64,000 nucleotides of DNA from Saksenaea vasiformis B4078 (GCA_000697055.1 JNDT01001311.1:25781-89780); one strand, 5' to 3'. Positions 12,586 to 24,209 are shown, counted from the stretch's first letter. Numbers and translations: made by a program. The notes: generated by a model not told the origin, from the letters alone.

Positions 12586-13781
12586 ACTATAGACAAAGAT
12601 ACGGTTGCTTTGTGGTAGAGATAGACGTCTTTCTTATTTTCCTTTAGTTATTCGACAGTGTAAAGAATGTTTTGCTCGCGTATGGTTGAAGGACTATAGA
12701 AGGAGAAAGAAAAGAAAAGAGAAAGAGATGGAAAGAAAGAGAAAAGAGGACAAAAGAGAATTAAAAATGAAAGAGAGAAAGAGAGCGTTGTTGTACGAAG
12801 AAAAATCTTTTCTTGTTACCTTTCGGTACTTGACTATTTTTTCATCACTTTTTTTTTCCAGTTCCTTTTTCTTTTTCTTTTTCTTCTTACTGCTTCAGAG
12901 CACATGTGCTCTTTCTTTTTCATTTTCTTTTATTTCAACTGTTGTCTCTTTTTTGAATAATAAGGGTCTCCTCATCAACTCACCAATAAAAAGAAAGAAG
13001 AACAAAGTCACTATAGAGAAAGGAAAGAGAACGAGAGACAAAACGACAGAGAATTGATAAATGGGGTTGCAGATAGAACATGTCGTCTCTTTCTACACTA
13101 TATTTAGTGATCTATCTATGTGGTTGCCATGCATGCAATTAACGTCTGGTTCTTGGTGATACGTATCATGGAAAAGGAAGGAATAAGATTCGAATAGGAA
13201 TAACATAATCCTTAGCCTAGTTGTATGGTTAACATTCTAGAAAGAGTAATATAGATAGAAAAGTCTAGCGCGATTGGTGATGTTCAGAGCTATAAATACG
13301 TCTTATGACCATTTTTTTTGTTTTCCTCACATTCGTTTCTTTTTATCTCTTGCGTATGCGTCTTTGTTTGAATAAGGGACGTACTAGAACTTGATAGCTG
13401 ATTCCAGATCGGTTCCTGCTTCCCCTGACATCTGCGTAGCCTAGAACATCATTCATTGATAGTATGTAACGTACACGTCAAGTGGGAAACACTGTTTTCG
13501 GTCTGATCCATCGATCGTCTCTTAGCAAAACGGGAAGTCTAAATTCGTGTGTGACCACACAATTTTACTACTCAGAAAATTTCATATCATTTTAACGTTT
13601 TTGCAAAAAAAAAAAAAAAAAAAAAGAAACTCCACCAGTAGCTCAGCAGCAGGAAAATATTATATATATATAGCAGATTCTTTTTTTTTTCTTTTGTAAG
13701 AATAAAAAGGGAAAACAATAGGAATAAGGATTTATGAAATAAAGAAAAGAAAAGAAAAAAAAAGCTAAATACAAAAAAAAA
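12586..13781. other. Intergenic stretch with purine and pyrimidine tracts
   Basis: This separates the velvet gene's start from the 3' end of the next minus-strand gene. The first half, 12690-13060, is strikingly purine-rich then pyrimidine-rich on the plus strand, so on the coding strand the velvet promoter or 5' leader is CT/AG biased. A 150-codon plus-strand open frame here is low-complexity Lys/Arg/Glu then Phe/Ser and looks like a product of base composition. A run of about 20 A lies at 13605-13624 and a short AT dinucleotide run near 13660. Confidence 0.5.
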
Positions 13782-15089
13782 CTACATGACAAACACACCA
13801 AAAGGTGTTTTACTATTGCCATTCATGCGAGCAATACCATGTTCGGGGCTTCTGGGTCGGTACTTTTCCCCAATGGTGCCCACATGTCTTCTCATGCTAT
13901 GGCGAAAGAGGTCTCCTCGTGGTGGCTGGTCCTCGCGGTATAAGTAAGGGTGCATCATCGGTGAATTCGCCATGTGTAACGATGTTTCTCCGTTCCACTG
14001 CATGCTCCCCCCGTGGCTCGCTGAAGGCGCGGCCTGTCTGGGAAAATTAATAAAACCTTCAGTCTCCATTGGTGTCACCCGTCCTGGTGTTTGCCAATAG
14101 CTATCGCTCATTTGGTGACCCAGCACAGATGCTCTTGTCGACATATCATAAAACAAAGGTTCAGCTTGACTCATCTTTTGATGGGATGATTCGGATCGGC
14201 GGTGGTATATAGTAGAATCCCATGGTGATTCTTCGGCCCACAGAGAGCCCGTCTGCTGCTTCACGTTTTCAATCTCTCCTCTGCTTTCCCAGCCTTTTAG
14301 GCCGCCAGTCCAGCTGCGCACAAGCTCAAGGAAACGCGTCTTTTCTTCCTCCGTTATTGTTGGTCCAGCGTCATTTTTCTTCGTCGACGCTTCTTCTTTT
14401 TCTTCCGCAGTCTGAGATTCAACCTGAACATGGCCAGCAGTCATAGGAGTAGGAATAGTGGGTGATAGAATGGGTGTGTTATGTCCAGATGAAGTAGGGG
14501 AAGTGGAGCAAGAAGAAATGTTTCCATCTAGATCTTGACTTTTTGCAACCGTAGTAAGGTCAAGTGAGGACATTGGTCGAGTACGTGACACGGGTGAAGT
14601 CGGTCCTCGGCGGGTGCTCGGTGGAACGGATTTGGTCGATATCGATTTACCAGCTGGACGAGGGCCGGCATCATTCCAAGAACCACGCCCAAATCGTAAA
14701 GATGAGGATGGCTCAGACCCTGTCGATTTTGGTCTAGGTAATGAACGTCTCTTTGATTCCACCTTAGGAACCAGCGCTTTCAATCGTTCGATCTCTTGCT
14801 GGTAGTCTACGAACTGATTCATACCAGCAAATGGATCATCCTCTGGTTTCGTCCCAGATGAAGTGACCTTTTTCTTCACTACATTAGGGTCGCTCCAGAC
14901 AGGTTGCTTCTTTTTGTTGTCCTCTACATCACCGGGAAATACTCCGTCTTCTGTCCTAGATCTGTTGAGTGAGTTTCTCGTCGTAAGTCGCACGGCTGGG
15001 TTTTTTCCAGATCGGGAAAACGCGTCCATCATTGCTCCTTCTGGTTTTGCTTGTTTAGTGGAGAAAGCTGGTTGGGAAATGTACGCCAT
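13782..15089 (-). CDS. Hypothetical disordered protein, 435 residues
   Basis: I do not recognise this protein. It is one uninterrupted frame of 435 codons, far longer than chance predicts, beginning MAYISQPAFSTKQAKPEG. Most of it is low in hydrophobic residues and rich in Ser, Pro, Thr, Arg and Lys, so it is probably disordered. Two parts look structured: a short amphipathic helix near residues 90-110 (FVDYQQEIERLKALVPKV) and a segment near residues 245-265 (ITEEEKTRFLELVRSWTGG) that looks like a small conserved motif. No signal peptide or membrane segment is visible. It lies 1.2 kb upstream of the velvet gene on the same strand, with no sign of co-transcription. It may be a cytoskeletal or signalling scaffold, but nothing here shows that. 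Confidence 0.7.
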   Translation of the reverse strand: MAYISQPAFSTKQAKPEGAMMDAFSRSGKNPAVRLTTRNSLNRSRTEDGVFPGDVEDNKKKQPVWSDPNVVKKKVTSSGTKPEDDPFAGMNQFVDYQQEIERLKALVPKVESKRRSLPRPKSTGSEPSSSLRFGRGSWNDAGPRPAGKSISTKSVPPSTRRGPTSPVSRTRPMSSLDLTTVAKSQDLDGNISSCSTSPTSSGHNTPILSPTIPTPMTAGHVQVESQTAEEKEEASTKKNDAGPTITEEEKTRFLELVRSWTGGLKGWESRGEIENVKQQTGSLWAEESPWDSTIYHRRSESSHQKMSQAEPLFYDMSTRASVLGHQMSDSYWQTPGRVTPMETEGFINFPRQAAPSASHGGSMQWNGETSLHMANSPMMHPYLYREDQPPRGDLFRHSMRRHVGTIGEKYRPRSPEHGIARMNGNSKTPFGVFVM

Positions 15090-15499
15090 GAGCAGGGAAT
15101 ATAATATGAATTAAAAGAGAAAAGGGAATGAGAAGAAAGGGTAGTTAAATGGTTTCTAATTTATGGTTATTTTTTTTAAGGAAGAGAATAAACAAAGTTC
15201 TAGAAATGCGAGCACTGGAAAAGGAATTAACGGAGTAGAAAGATTGTAAGATGGAGGGTAAAATGGGTCATGAAGTATGTACAGAGGTTCTGTCGAGAAA
15301 TAAAGATAAAAAGTAGAGGTGCAATAATGAAACGTTAAAAAACAGATGAATTTCGGTTGTAATGTGGTAGATTAGAGGCGGATCTTACGAGGACACGATG
15401 GAGTAGAAGCAATGTCTTCGCTTGGACAACAGAACAAAACGAATACCAGCCCTTTTTTTTGTTCGACTGCGGTAGAGAAACTAAGCCACCTAATGACAG

Positions 15500-16821
15500 T
15501 GTTATGTCATCATGTCAGCAGGAAACATTTTGATTGGCTGTGATTTCACGCCTGCGGATTGGTTAGTCCATACGACCGGTGTGGGATGCTATTCTTTTGC
15601 TCTCAGACAATCTCACCTATTATTTTTCTTCTATCAAAAACACTATTGTAAACACTTATCTTAGATTTATTCCCTGTATTTCCTTATTCTTTTATCTCTA
15701 TTTTTCTGTCACAGTATATTTTAACAGAAGGAATAATAAGGATCGGGATAACAAAAGCATGATGCGCATAAAGAAACCACAAGAGAATACATACAGAACA
15801 ACTGCCGCCATACAAATCAAAGACCGCTGATCACATGCACATCCATTGTTCCTGACTGACAATCGCGCGTAGCAACTCGCGTTTTAAAAACGCATGAAGC
15901 ATGAAGCAACTCGGGTCTTTAATACCTGTAGCAACACGGGTTTTAAAAACCTGTGAAGCACGTCAGGTTTATCTCGCACACCTTAATTATTTCCTTATTG
16001 TATCAACCGATTTTTGTATAACTACCCACTCATTTCAATGAATAAAATATCAGGTTATCAGAACACAATCTTCTCTTGGTCTACTCTAGCCATCTCTAAA
16101 GGACTTTTCCAAAGATTTTTCTCTTATTTTCAAAGCCGCCTTTTATTTCTCTGCCTCCGTTGGTTATTCTCAAGAACCACCGTTAACCAGAATCTGCCGA
16201 TTCTTTTCTTTTTTTTCCCTCTATTTTTCTTTTATCCTCCCGATTGATTTACAAGCGACGCTGATTCCGCTATCTCTTTTTATTTTCTTTTACGTTTTCT
16301 TTTACATTTTCTCTTCCTTTTACCGAAATTCTATATTTCTTCCGATCCAACTTGCTGATCAGCCGAGAAGTATCTCTATTTCATCTCCATACATCTCTAA
16401 TTGATTGAATCAATACGAGATCGAAGGTAACCATACTAACGATTCTACTAACGCTCATACTCTTTTTCAAACAGATCTCTTTATATATTGTCGATCCAGA
16501 CAACAGATACTCTATTTTATCTTTTCTTTTTTTTTCCTCAAGCTTTACCGCTTACCCAAGTCTTGGTGTTTGACTCAAATCCACACCTGATGCTCACACA
16601 AACCGAACTCTTTTTATCTACCGAAGCTACCTTTTTCTATATTTTACCAGCTATTTCTGTCATCAAGTTTACGCTTAGACACTACCTGGAAACATCTCTA
16701 CTTATACCGACAAGTCAAAAATGCAGCGTAACACCGGCTGCAGTAACACGTAGCAAAGAAATCAGCATAACGTACTACCTAGAGAAGGTACCAATTATCT
16801 AGAGGCAACGGTTTAATAACA
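15500..16821. mobile_element. Candidate solo LTR of a retrotransposon
   Basis: The stretch starts TGTTATGTCATC and ends GGTTTAATAACA, so its ends form a TGTTAT/ATAACA inverted repeat with the TG...CA boundaries typical of LTRs. The interior has no long open frame on either strand, is pyrimidine-rich on the plus strand from 16200 to 16560, and contains a set of palindromic tandem units. The five bases ACAGT flank a slightly smaller interval (15496-15500 and 16819-16823), which could be a target duplication, but it overlaps the terminal repeat so the boundary is ambiguous. No second LTR or internal protein region is in the window. Confidence 0.35.
15865..15966 (+). repeat. Three tandem units, each with an inner palindrome
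   Basis: About three consecutive units of 32-33 bases follow the pattern GTAGCAAC-core-TGAAGCA. The cores are CGCGTTTTAAAAACGC, GGGTCTTTAATACC and CGGGTTTTAAAAACCTG. Each core can fold on itself although the bases differ between units, so the pairing seems kept while sequence changes. They sit inside the candidate LTR. Confidence 0.65.
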
Positions 16822-19525
16822 GTACCCCTGTGATTCCTTGACAGGTGCTGGAGCTTACTAAATTACTGGAAACACTCATTACTTTGTCATGCAATGTATT
16901 ACTACTGCGATTGTTTATTCTTGTTTGAATGTAGTTGAAGGCGTTCATTGGTATACGAATACAATGAATATTTTTTTTCTCTATTCAAAATACGTTTGGA
17001 CATAACGGATTATCATGCTGCTCAAGGCACTGTTTATTTATTCAAATAACAATGAGGACATGTTATGTATTCCAATATTGTTGAACAAGTCGTTTGTTTT
17101 ATTTGAATATAACTCGACGCATTTCTATTTATCCGAATGAGATTATATTCTTTGTTGTGATCTCTCATGCGAAAGCCTTTCTAGACTGGCTCCTTATATG
17201 GCAAGTGCGCCCTAATATGGTGATTAACATACAAACGCCGCTTAAAAAGCTTTTGCCCGAGTCAATCCTCCTCTTTAGATTGAAGCATCGTTGTGTATCT
17301 GGATTACGGGACCCTGTACAAATTTTCGTATATAACAATTATCTCCAGCTACAAGTAATAGCTGGAATTATATGATTATTCCTTTCCTTGGGAGTCTCAC
17401 GAATTTTCACATCTTTCAATCGATTCAGCGTTAGAAGTCCTTCAGAATTGGCTAGTTTATCGATCACATTAACTTCCTGTTACGCCTGCATGCGGCACTA
17501 CCCTGTACAGTCGTACATCGATAATTTCTGCTCTCACTTTTCTCGGCTCTCAGTTATTTCAACCTTTGTGATGCTCCCACTTCGCAGGCTACAAGTATAA
17601 AATTGTAGGTAGAGCCAAGCTCACCCTTTCCCAGCTGTCAGCCGAATCTCCTTGAGAGTCGAAACTGTTGGGGGATAACTGTGTACGTGTTTTGCCTCCA
17701 GTTCCAACTGAGGCGATGTACGAATGGAGCATAGCGATGTAGCCGCATGTATAAGGATGCAATGGAAACATCTACACGTAATATATTTACGCTTGACCAT
17801 AACGCTGCAGATATATGACCTGGGCGCCCTAAGATACATAAACTCATTAAGCAGTTACTTCACCATCGTGGGGATCTTATATAGGTTGGGATTGGAGTAT
17901 TTCAGGGGCTCGACTTCCGCACAAGTAGGTCGTATTTGTGACCAGATACGCTCTTGAATAGCGGTTGGCTTGAGCATACTTGTGTACGACTGCAGTTTCC
18001 CGATCTCGAGGGTTTCCTGTTGTTGCAAAAGACTCTATATAAGTTAGCAGGGGAAACACTAATAATAGCAAGATCTATTGTAGCTGTTCTACTTGCGTTG
18101 CTCAGTCGCTGATAACGGGATAAATGGTAGATCGTAACTTATGCCTTTTACGCTGGTCGACTATAACTTGCTCGCATTTCCAACATAGAAGATACAAGTC
18201 AAGCTTCTAGACAGATTTCAGTACGAGAGCCTTTGCATTGAGAAATGGTCTGTTTTGCGTTAATCCGAGGAATAGTTCGTGCTTGGATAGCCAGAGTCTT
18301 GATTGGCGGAAGGAAAGAATTTGAACATCCGGTCATTAACGTAGGAGCTAATAGGACGCAAACAGAATCTCTACTTCGCGTAGAAGGGAGCGGAGGTTAA
18401 TATATTAATCTTCTTACTCGTCATCGTAATACCCCGCGGACATCCGGACGTTCTCTTCGGGTTTCAAAATTATAACTAAAACTTTATCAGAATAAGGATT
18501 CAATTTGCGAAGACGGAAAGACAACTATTGCCGATGAGTGCGGTAGGTTCAAGCTATGGATTACATTGTTGATGATGTGCAGTATCGTCTTGGAACTTTG
18601 AACTGCTATACATTGCCCCTCTATGCTATAAGATTCTCAGTAAGCTGATGGGGTCCCACGCTACAGACAACAACCAGTTCACAGGAGACAACTTTATGAC
18701 TATTACGCAAACCATCTATGGGATCAAGACATCAAGTCTTGTGCGACAACATATCGTGAAAATGCGACATAAAACTTATCTCAACTTTTCATCATCCGCT
18801 CTCGGGCTGGAACAATACGCTCTCCGCCATAGTCCCCCGTAAATAGTCACACCTGTTCTGGTACAATCCTCAGATCAAACAGGAAGATCAGTTGCCAGGA
18901 GTTGTCCTTTTCTTTTTTGAATACGCAATTCAGGCCATTTTCTATGACAAAATGTAATGTAACAATATCATCATCAATCGCTGCGCTTATTGGGTAGATT
19001 CTGGTCTATCTTTTTTTGACCCGGCAAAGTGCGCCGCCTTTCTTTTTTTTTTTCCCTTGACTCGGTGATCTCTCGGCAAAATTTTATTCTGCCCAAAAAT
19101 CTTAGTAGCTGTAGTGGACACCATATTGCCCGATAATCTCTATACTTTTGTTGCCATGGACAGAAAAGCAGAACTAAAAAAAAAAACGGGTATAATCGTT
19201 ACTTCCAACGTAGAGATAGGAAAATAAAGGTAAATCCTAGAGGGGCATGTGATATATTTGTGCAACACGGAAAAAAAAGAATCTGATAATAACGAAAAGG
19301 AATCTGGCTACCGTGTTTGAGCGGAGAATGGGCAGAAACACACGATTTATCTGATCCTTGAGCCATATCAGATGGAGATGAGCTGACATTGAACTGAAAA
19401 GAAAAATCTGATAACGTTTTCACCAATCAGATCAATCCACAGAAATAAATATAAAAGGGCCCCGGTTCGATCTGATAAAACCTCTATTCTCCACTTTTTA
19501 TCCCTCTATCCCTCCGTTACTCGAC
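16822..19525. other. Gene-poor stretch upstream of the phytochelatin synthase gene
   Basis: No supportable gene was found. The only open frames are short (under 105 codons), lack splice context and match nothing I know. Short T and A tracts occur near 16970, 19040 and 19180. The last 100 bases before 19526 (TATAAAAGG near 19450, then a pyrimidine-rich leader) look like a core promoter for the downstream gene. Confidence 0.45.
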
Positions 19526-20439
19526 ATGACTTCTCGCACTTTCTTCCACGCTCGAAACGCTTTCAAACTCCCACTGGCTTACAAACATAACTTCACTCGG
19601 AGCTGGTTTCCAAGCACATCTCAAGCACACCGTCAAGTTACTACAGCTGTCGATACATCATCACATATCCCTTTTCCTTTCCCATTTCAACAACCTCCTA
19701 AGCGCCCTGTAAACCTTGTCAACTTTACCTCAGCTGAAGGCAAACGCCTCTTCCGCGGAGCAATGGACCAAGGTCACGCTGAAAGCTTTTTTAAGCTATT
19801 GGGCAACTTTTCATCACAATCCTCGCCTATGTTGGGTGGCGTGAGTTCACGTATGTATAACGAAAAAACTTTTAAGAGATCAAGCAACTTATAATTTTTA
19901 TAACAGTGGCTATGGCGCTCAACGCTCTGGAAATCGACCCTAAACGTATATGGAAAGGCAACTGGCGCTGGTTCTCGGGTGAACAGATGGAGACATGTTC
20001 TTCTAGAGAAGCAGTCCATCAAAACGGCATTCCCTTTGACGAATTTACTTGTCTTGCACAAACACATTGCGATGTCGAAGCAAAACGCGCCTCGCCCATG
20101 GGCTATGAAGAATTCTTACAAGCTCTCGAGCAAGTCACCTCTAATCCTAACAGCCAGATGGTTGTGAATTACTCAAGATCAAAGCTTGGTCAGCGTGGCC
20201 ATTCCCATTTCAGTCCTATCGGTGGTCACAATACTGCCGAAAACATGACTCTGATCATGGATGTCGCTCGCGTAGAGTATCCAAGTATCTGGGTGGAAAC
20301 TCGCACTCTCTATGAAGCCATGATGGAGACTGAGAAGTCCGGTCTTAGTCGCGGGTATTTTATTTTGCGGCCAGGTAAAGCGCAACAATTTCTCAAGTGC
20401 AGAGATTGCTCTCGCCAATGCAACCGCCGACAAGCTTAA
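19526..20439 (+). CDS. Phytochelatin synthase homologue with Cys-to-Gly at the catalytic position
   Basis: Phytochelatin synthase joins gamma-Glu-Cys units from glutathione to make metal-binding peptides. Its catalytic core is a papain-like Cys-His-Asp triad. Two exons (19526-19850 and 19907-20439) give 285 residues. The core is unmistakable: IDPKRIWKGNWRWF, a CLAQTH segment, HSHFSPIGGHN, LIMDVARVEYPSIWV. His209 and Asp227 occupy the triad positions, 18 residues apart as in the plant enzyme. With the GTATGT donor at 19851 the start of the domain aligns without gaps to the plant YCGLASL block, but reads LGGVSSL: the cysteine codon is GGT (Gly104, 19835-19837). The first 40 residues are Arg- and aromatic-rich with few acids, like a mitochondrial presequence. 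The C-terminal Cys-rich domain of plant enzymes is absent. It may be inactive, or hold another role. Confidence 0.85.
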
Positions 20440-22809
20440 AGTCGCAAAAAAAATTTTTTTTCGTTCTCCCCTTCCATCATCTGTATTTACCGCACTTACT
20501 TTTATTTTTACATTGTACTATAACTCTTTACACTTGCATATACCCAAAAACCCCCATTACCCTACAAAGGAAACAAATAAAACGTTCTCCGTCGCACCAT
20601 ATTATTCTACTTCCTTATATGCCTCCGGCTATGTTCGCGAAATGGGGCTGCACGTATTTAAAGCGGCGCTACTGCACCGTGCGGCGGATCCGCCGAGCAG
20701 GTGCCCAGGCACTGGGCTTCTGGCAATTCGCAGCAATAAAAGGAAGATTCCTTTTTTCCCCAGTGCCATTAATGCTATAGACAGCTTAGAACATCTAATA
20801 ACGTTGTTATGCAATTATTGAATCTCCTGCTAGTCACCAATAACTTAGACACTGCATACATCAGACTATCAACGCGACGTATACACCTTCGGTTCAAACC
20901 TGTTATACCTCATTTGATATGTGTATGGACTTGCCAACGATAAAGACGATAGATGCGGAGGATAAACAATGGATCTATGACGCCCTCCAATTACATCCCA
21001 TAGTGACTAACGGTCCAACGACCTCCCGTGGTAGATTCAGATAAACTCCTTCTTCAGCGACGATAGCGTATTCATAGGAATGTTCCTGGACTGTCCGTCT
21101 GTGCCATCGTCACATACAACTATTCTCCTTAGCCTATCGTTTGTACAGTTGAGTCGGAACAGAATTTTCTGTACACTTGGAAATTCGGCTTGTTGAACTT
21201 CCAATAATAGCAACCACGCATGAAATGTACAGCAATTTTTTTTCCCACCGCACTGTTGGATTTCCGACTTCTACAGACGATTTACATATAAGCTAACAAG
21301 TAACAATGTTATGCAAAATTCTGCAAACCTTGCGAGGTTCCGGAAGATATGATTACCTATGGCGTCACTTCGATTTGATGCCTACCTGCTATTGACATGC
21401 GATGGATTCTATCACGAAAGATTACATGTTGTTACAAACAGAGAATCACTGATCACAGAGCGTCCTCTTGTTGCTACAATGCAATGCAGTTGAAATGATG
21501 TCATGGTACGACGAGAGGTGCTCACAGCAAAGAGTTTCTCACCGCTCAGCTTTGCGCCCGTTCTACTATTTGAACATCCCCTGCCGTATCAATTACGCAT
21601 CGCTCGTCAAAGATTGAATCATTGTTCCTGTGGTCGTTCCTTCCGCTCATATCTTTGACATCGTTGAATAAGTCAGTCTAGTGGCAGGGACTGATACAGC
21701 AGGTTCTATCATTGTAGCCATTAGAAATTGGTGACACTATCGTGTAGCAAACGTATCACAGCAGCGTTTGATACCTTGTATCAGTTCGCGGTATACGCAA
21801 TCCGGTATTATATATGCTGCAGCCCATAAGGCTCGTTGCCGCACTGTGTTAAGAGCAGTCTGGTAAAACACGGCTGATAGACTTGATAGTCTTTTTTGCA
21901 ATCGACGGCCCCCGCCTTCTTCAGGTAGCATGAGAATTTAGCACACATTTCATTAGAACACTGTATTTTCACTTCAGCGCCTATAGCTCAATCCGCCTAT
22001 TGCAGCTTTGTTAGCCTAACGCCTTAAGCCATTTTCTTAAGGACCATCGATGTTATAAGCTAGTCTACGCTCTGCGTGGCCCTTGTCTCCCTAAGAGTCC
22101 TGTTTCTTGAGACGTTTACGCTCTTGAAAGAACTTACCCATACCTGCAAGATTATATGCCTGAGTACTACTGAAGGGAGAAGCTCTGTATCGTATAAATA
22201 TGAATAGCAGTCCGATCCCGCTCGATATGTTGCACTCACGATGATGGCTTTTCTATGCATATGCACTAGAAATTATCTAATCGCAAAATTGTTATCGGAA
22301 ACTTCATGATTGACATCATCGGGATGAGTTGGGCTGTATTTCCTCAGGGAGGTTAGCTCCAGCCATAAAAAAGTCGGAAACTTCATGGCAAACTGAGTTG
22401 GAATTAGACAACGTATCCCGTTCAAACTGAATTGATTACACAACCGCTCTCGCAATTTCTCCTTGTATAAACTACGAAAGCAATGTAGCCAAAAGTTAAC
22501 AGCGGATGATTAGAGGGTCTGTTACGCTTGGTTTGTTTTATTGAATTAGCAACCATGCGAAATTGATCGTATATTGGTATGTTTGTATTTCACATGATTG
22601 ATTATATGATACAAACTTGGCACCGAAACAATATGTGAAATTGTGGTGGAGATCAAACGTACCATCGTTTATAGATTTTATACATAAAGATTAACACGGT
22701 TGAATATTCACTCTCTCGAAATTTAATCATCCTCATCAGCTTCTCGAAAGAATCGCATATACTGTTACTTTTACACATGTATTAGATAGTGTTGTTTCTC
22801 CGTAGATGT
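20440..22809. other. Gene-poor stretch
   Basis: I see no gene. A T-rich stretch just after the phytochelatin synthase stop (20448-20470) and nearby AATAAA-like sequences (AAATAAAACG near 20573) probably belong to its 3' end. A small GC-rich patch at 20640-20730 stands out, with palindromic runs such as GGCGGATCCGCC and GTGCCCAGGCAC. The remainder is featureless and has only short frames. Confidence 0.45.
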
Positions 22810-23434
22810 TTATGGTTGTCCTTGAGTGCGTTTGGCATCCCTTTTTGTATCGTCATGATTCTTGCGTTTCCCTTGCTTTGGTTTAACAGCTGATTGTTTG
22901 TCGTTTGCCGTTTTCGTTTGATATCTCCCTATGGCATCATCATAAGGTGCGAAAGACAATATATCTGCACTTCGAATCTCTGCTTACCTTTTGCTGGCAC
23001 TGACAAGGTGTTGACAAAACGTAACATAAGCATTGTGATAGATGAACGTTTTCCCTTACTTTTATTCTTTTCCTTTTTGAAGGCATATTCGTCCTGAAAA
23101 TCGTCGCTTCCATCTTTATCGCATCCGGAAGTGATGCCTTTCCCAAACGTATTGACTCCATCTTCATTCTCTTTGGAAGTATATTCCTCTTGAAGCTCAT
23201 CTGTTTCATCTTCTTCCTCCTGAAAGTTATCGCTATGTTCTGGCTTTAGGGAAGTGGAAGAGCATGCTAAAAGAACATTTAATAGGTGAAGAAGACATAA
23301 CAGATCGTACATGGTTGACAATCAACGGCACGCGACAGCTTTTTCTTCTTTTCTTTGTACTCTTTGTTTTTTACGCCAGGTGGATCGTGTCGCTTTCGCT
23401 TTACACGAATTGGTTCTTGGAAATCGTCATCCAT
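22810..23434 (-). CDS. Hypothetical charged nuclear-type protein, 161 residues
   Basis: I do not recognise this gene. Three exons are inferred (23434-23311, 23266-23060, 22964-22810); they close in frame and give 161 residues. The N-terminus is MDDDFQEPIRVKRKRHDPPG, followed by a Lys-rich run. The middle holds two related acidic segments (DNFQEEEDETDELQEEY and SDDFQDEYAFKKEKNK). The third exon gives ILSFAPYDDAIGRYQTK and ends in a basic tail (KPKQGKRKNHDD, KRTQGQP). Alternating acidic and Lys-rich blocks suit a nucleolar or RNA-binding protein, and the tail faintly recalls exosome-associated factors, but this is not an assignment. Other acceptors for the last intron are possible (near 23000 and 22930); the chosen one keeps the most protein-like frame. 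Confidence 0.5.
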
Positions 23435-24209
23435 AATAACGGTATATGTACAACGAAAAGGTTTCTTTTAGTACTATCGCTGAACTCGTAGCAAAAAAAG
23501 GTGTTTCTGAATTTCGACGAAGAAAAGAAAATGTATGCTTTTAAGCGAGTCCGAAGAAAGAGAAGTGACAACTTGAATAAAAATTTATTTTGAAACAAAA
23601 ACCCTGAAGTCACCCATTCTCCTCTATAAGAAGATCCTTTATACTAACAAGTGCCTTTATCGATTTCACTCTTATGGAGCACATATAGCGAAGCCTCAAT
23701 CTCTGGTCTGATAGTAACTTATGTGACGTTTGCTTTTCGATTGTTCTATGTAAACTGCCCTTAAATTCCCGTTCTCGAGAGGACCAAAAGCTTGTCAGGT
23801 AAGGAAATTCTATTACTCACCGCTAACATAGTCCAGTTCACTGTGGTGGAAAACTTGGTTTACAGCCCAGCAACAGGGAAATGGGCGGGCTTCTCGCATA
23901 CCGGACTCCGGACAATACCGCAAAGTCGTCACACGCCCATCGCGTTTCTGTCTCGTCACACCGGACCACTACGAGTCCGGCTACTATCAAGATGCAGTGC
24001 TTGTAACAGACATAGCTCTCTCTTTTCCCAGTAAGGTAGGCATCGCAGATGTGTGAAGTAGCTTCGGATGGATGGATGGATAGAGAGAGACAATGAAGAT
24101 GGACACGGATGGAGAAATAGTAGAAAATCATCAACTTTTGCAACGATCGAGAATGTGGAGACTGATTCCCTTTTCCTTCTTTTTTTAATTCATTAGACTT
24201 TGAGCAAAC
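23435..24209. other. Divergent intergenic region with GGAT microsatellite
   Basis: This lies between the minus-strand charged-protein gene and RPL17. It contains a (GGAT)4 run at 24066-24082 followed by a GA-rich stretch and, just before the RPL17 start, a T-tract at 24176-24186. This is a plausible promoter region for the ribosomal protein gene. No open frame in it is supported. Confidence 0.45.

Noticed and set aside
12605..13057. 150-codon plus-strand frame upstream of the velvet gene
   Set aside because: Its product is Lys/Arg/Glu repeats followed by Phe/Ser repeats, reflecting purine and pyrimidine tracts. No domain, no splice context; better explained as the velvet promoter or leader.
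20375..20402. A possible 28-base intron near the end of the phytochelatin synthase gene (GTAAAG...GTGCAG)
   Set aside because: It would give a different, also plausible C-terminus (EIALANATADKLKVAKK), but it is far shorter than every other intron in the window. I kept the unspliced reading and note the alternative here.
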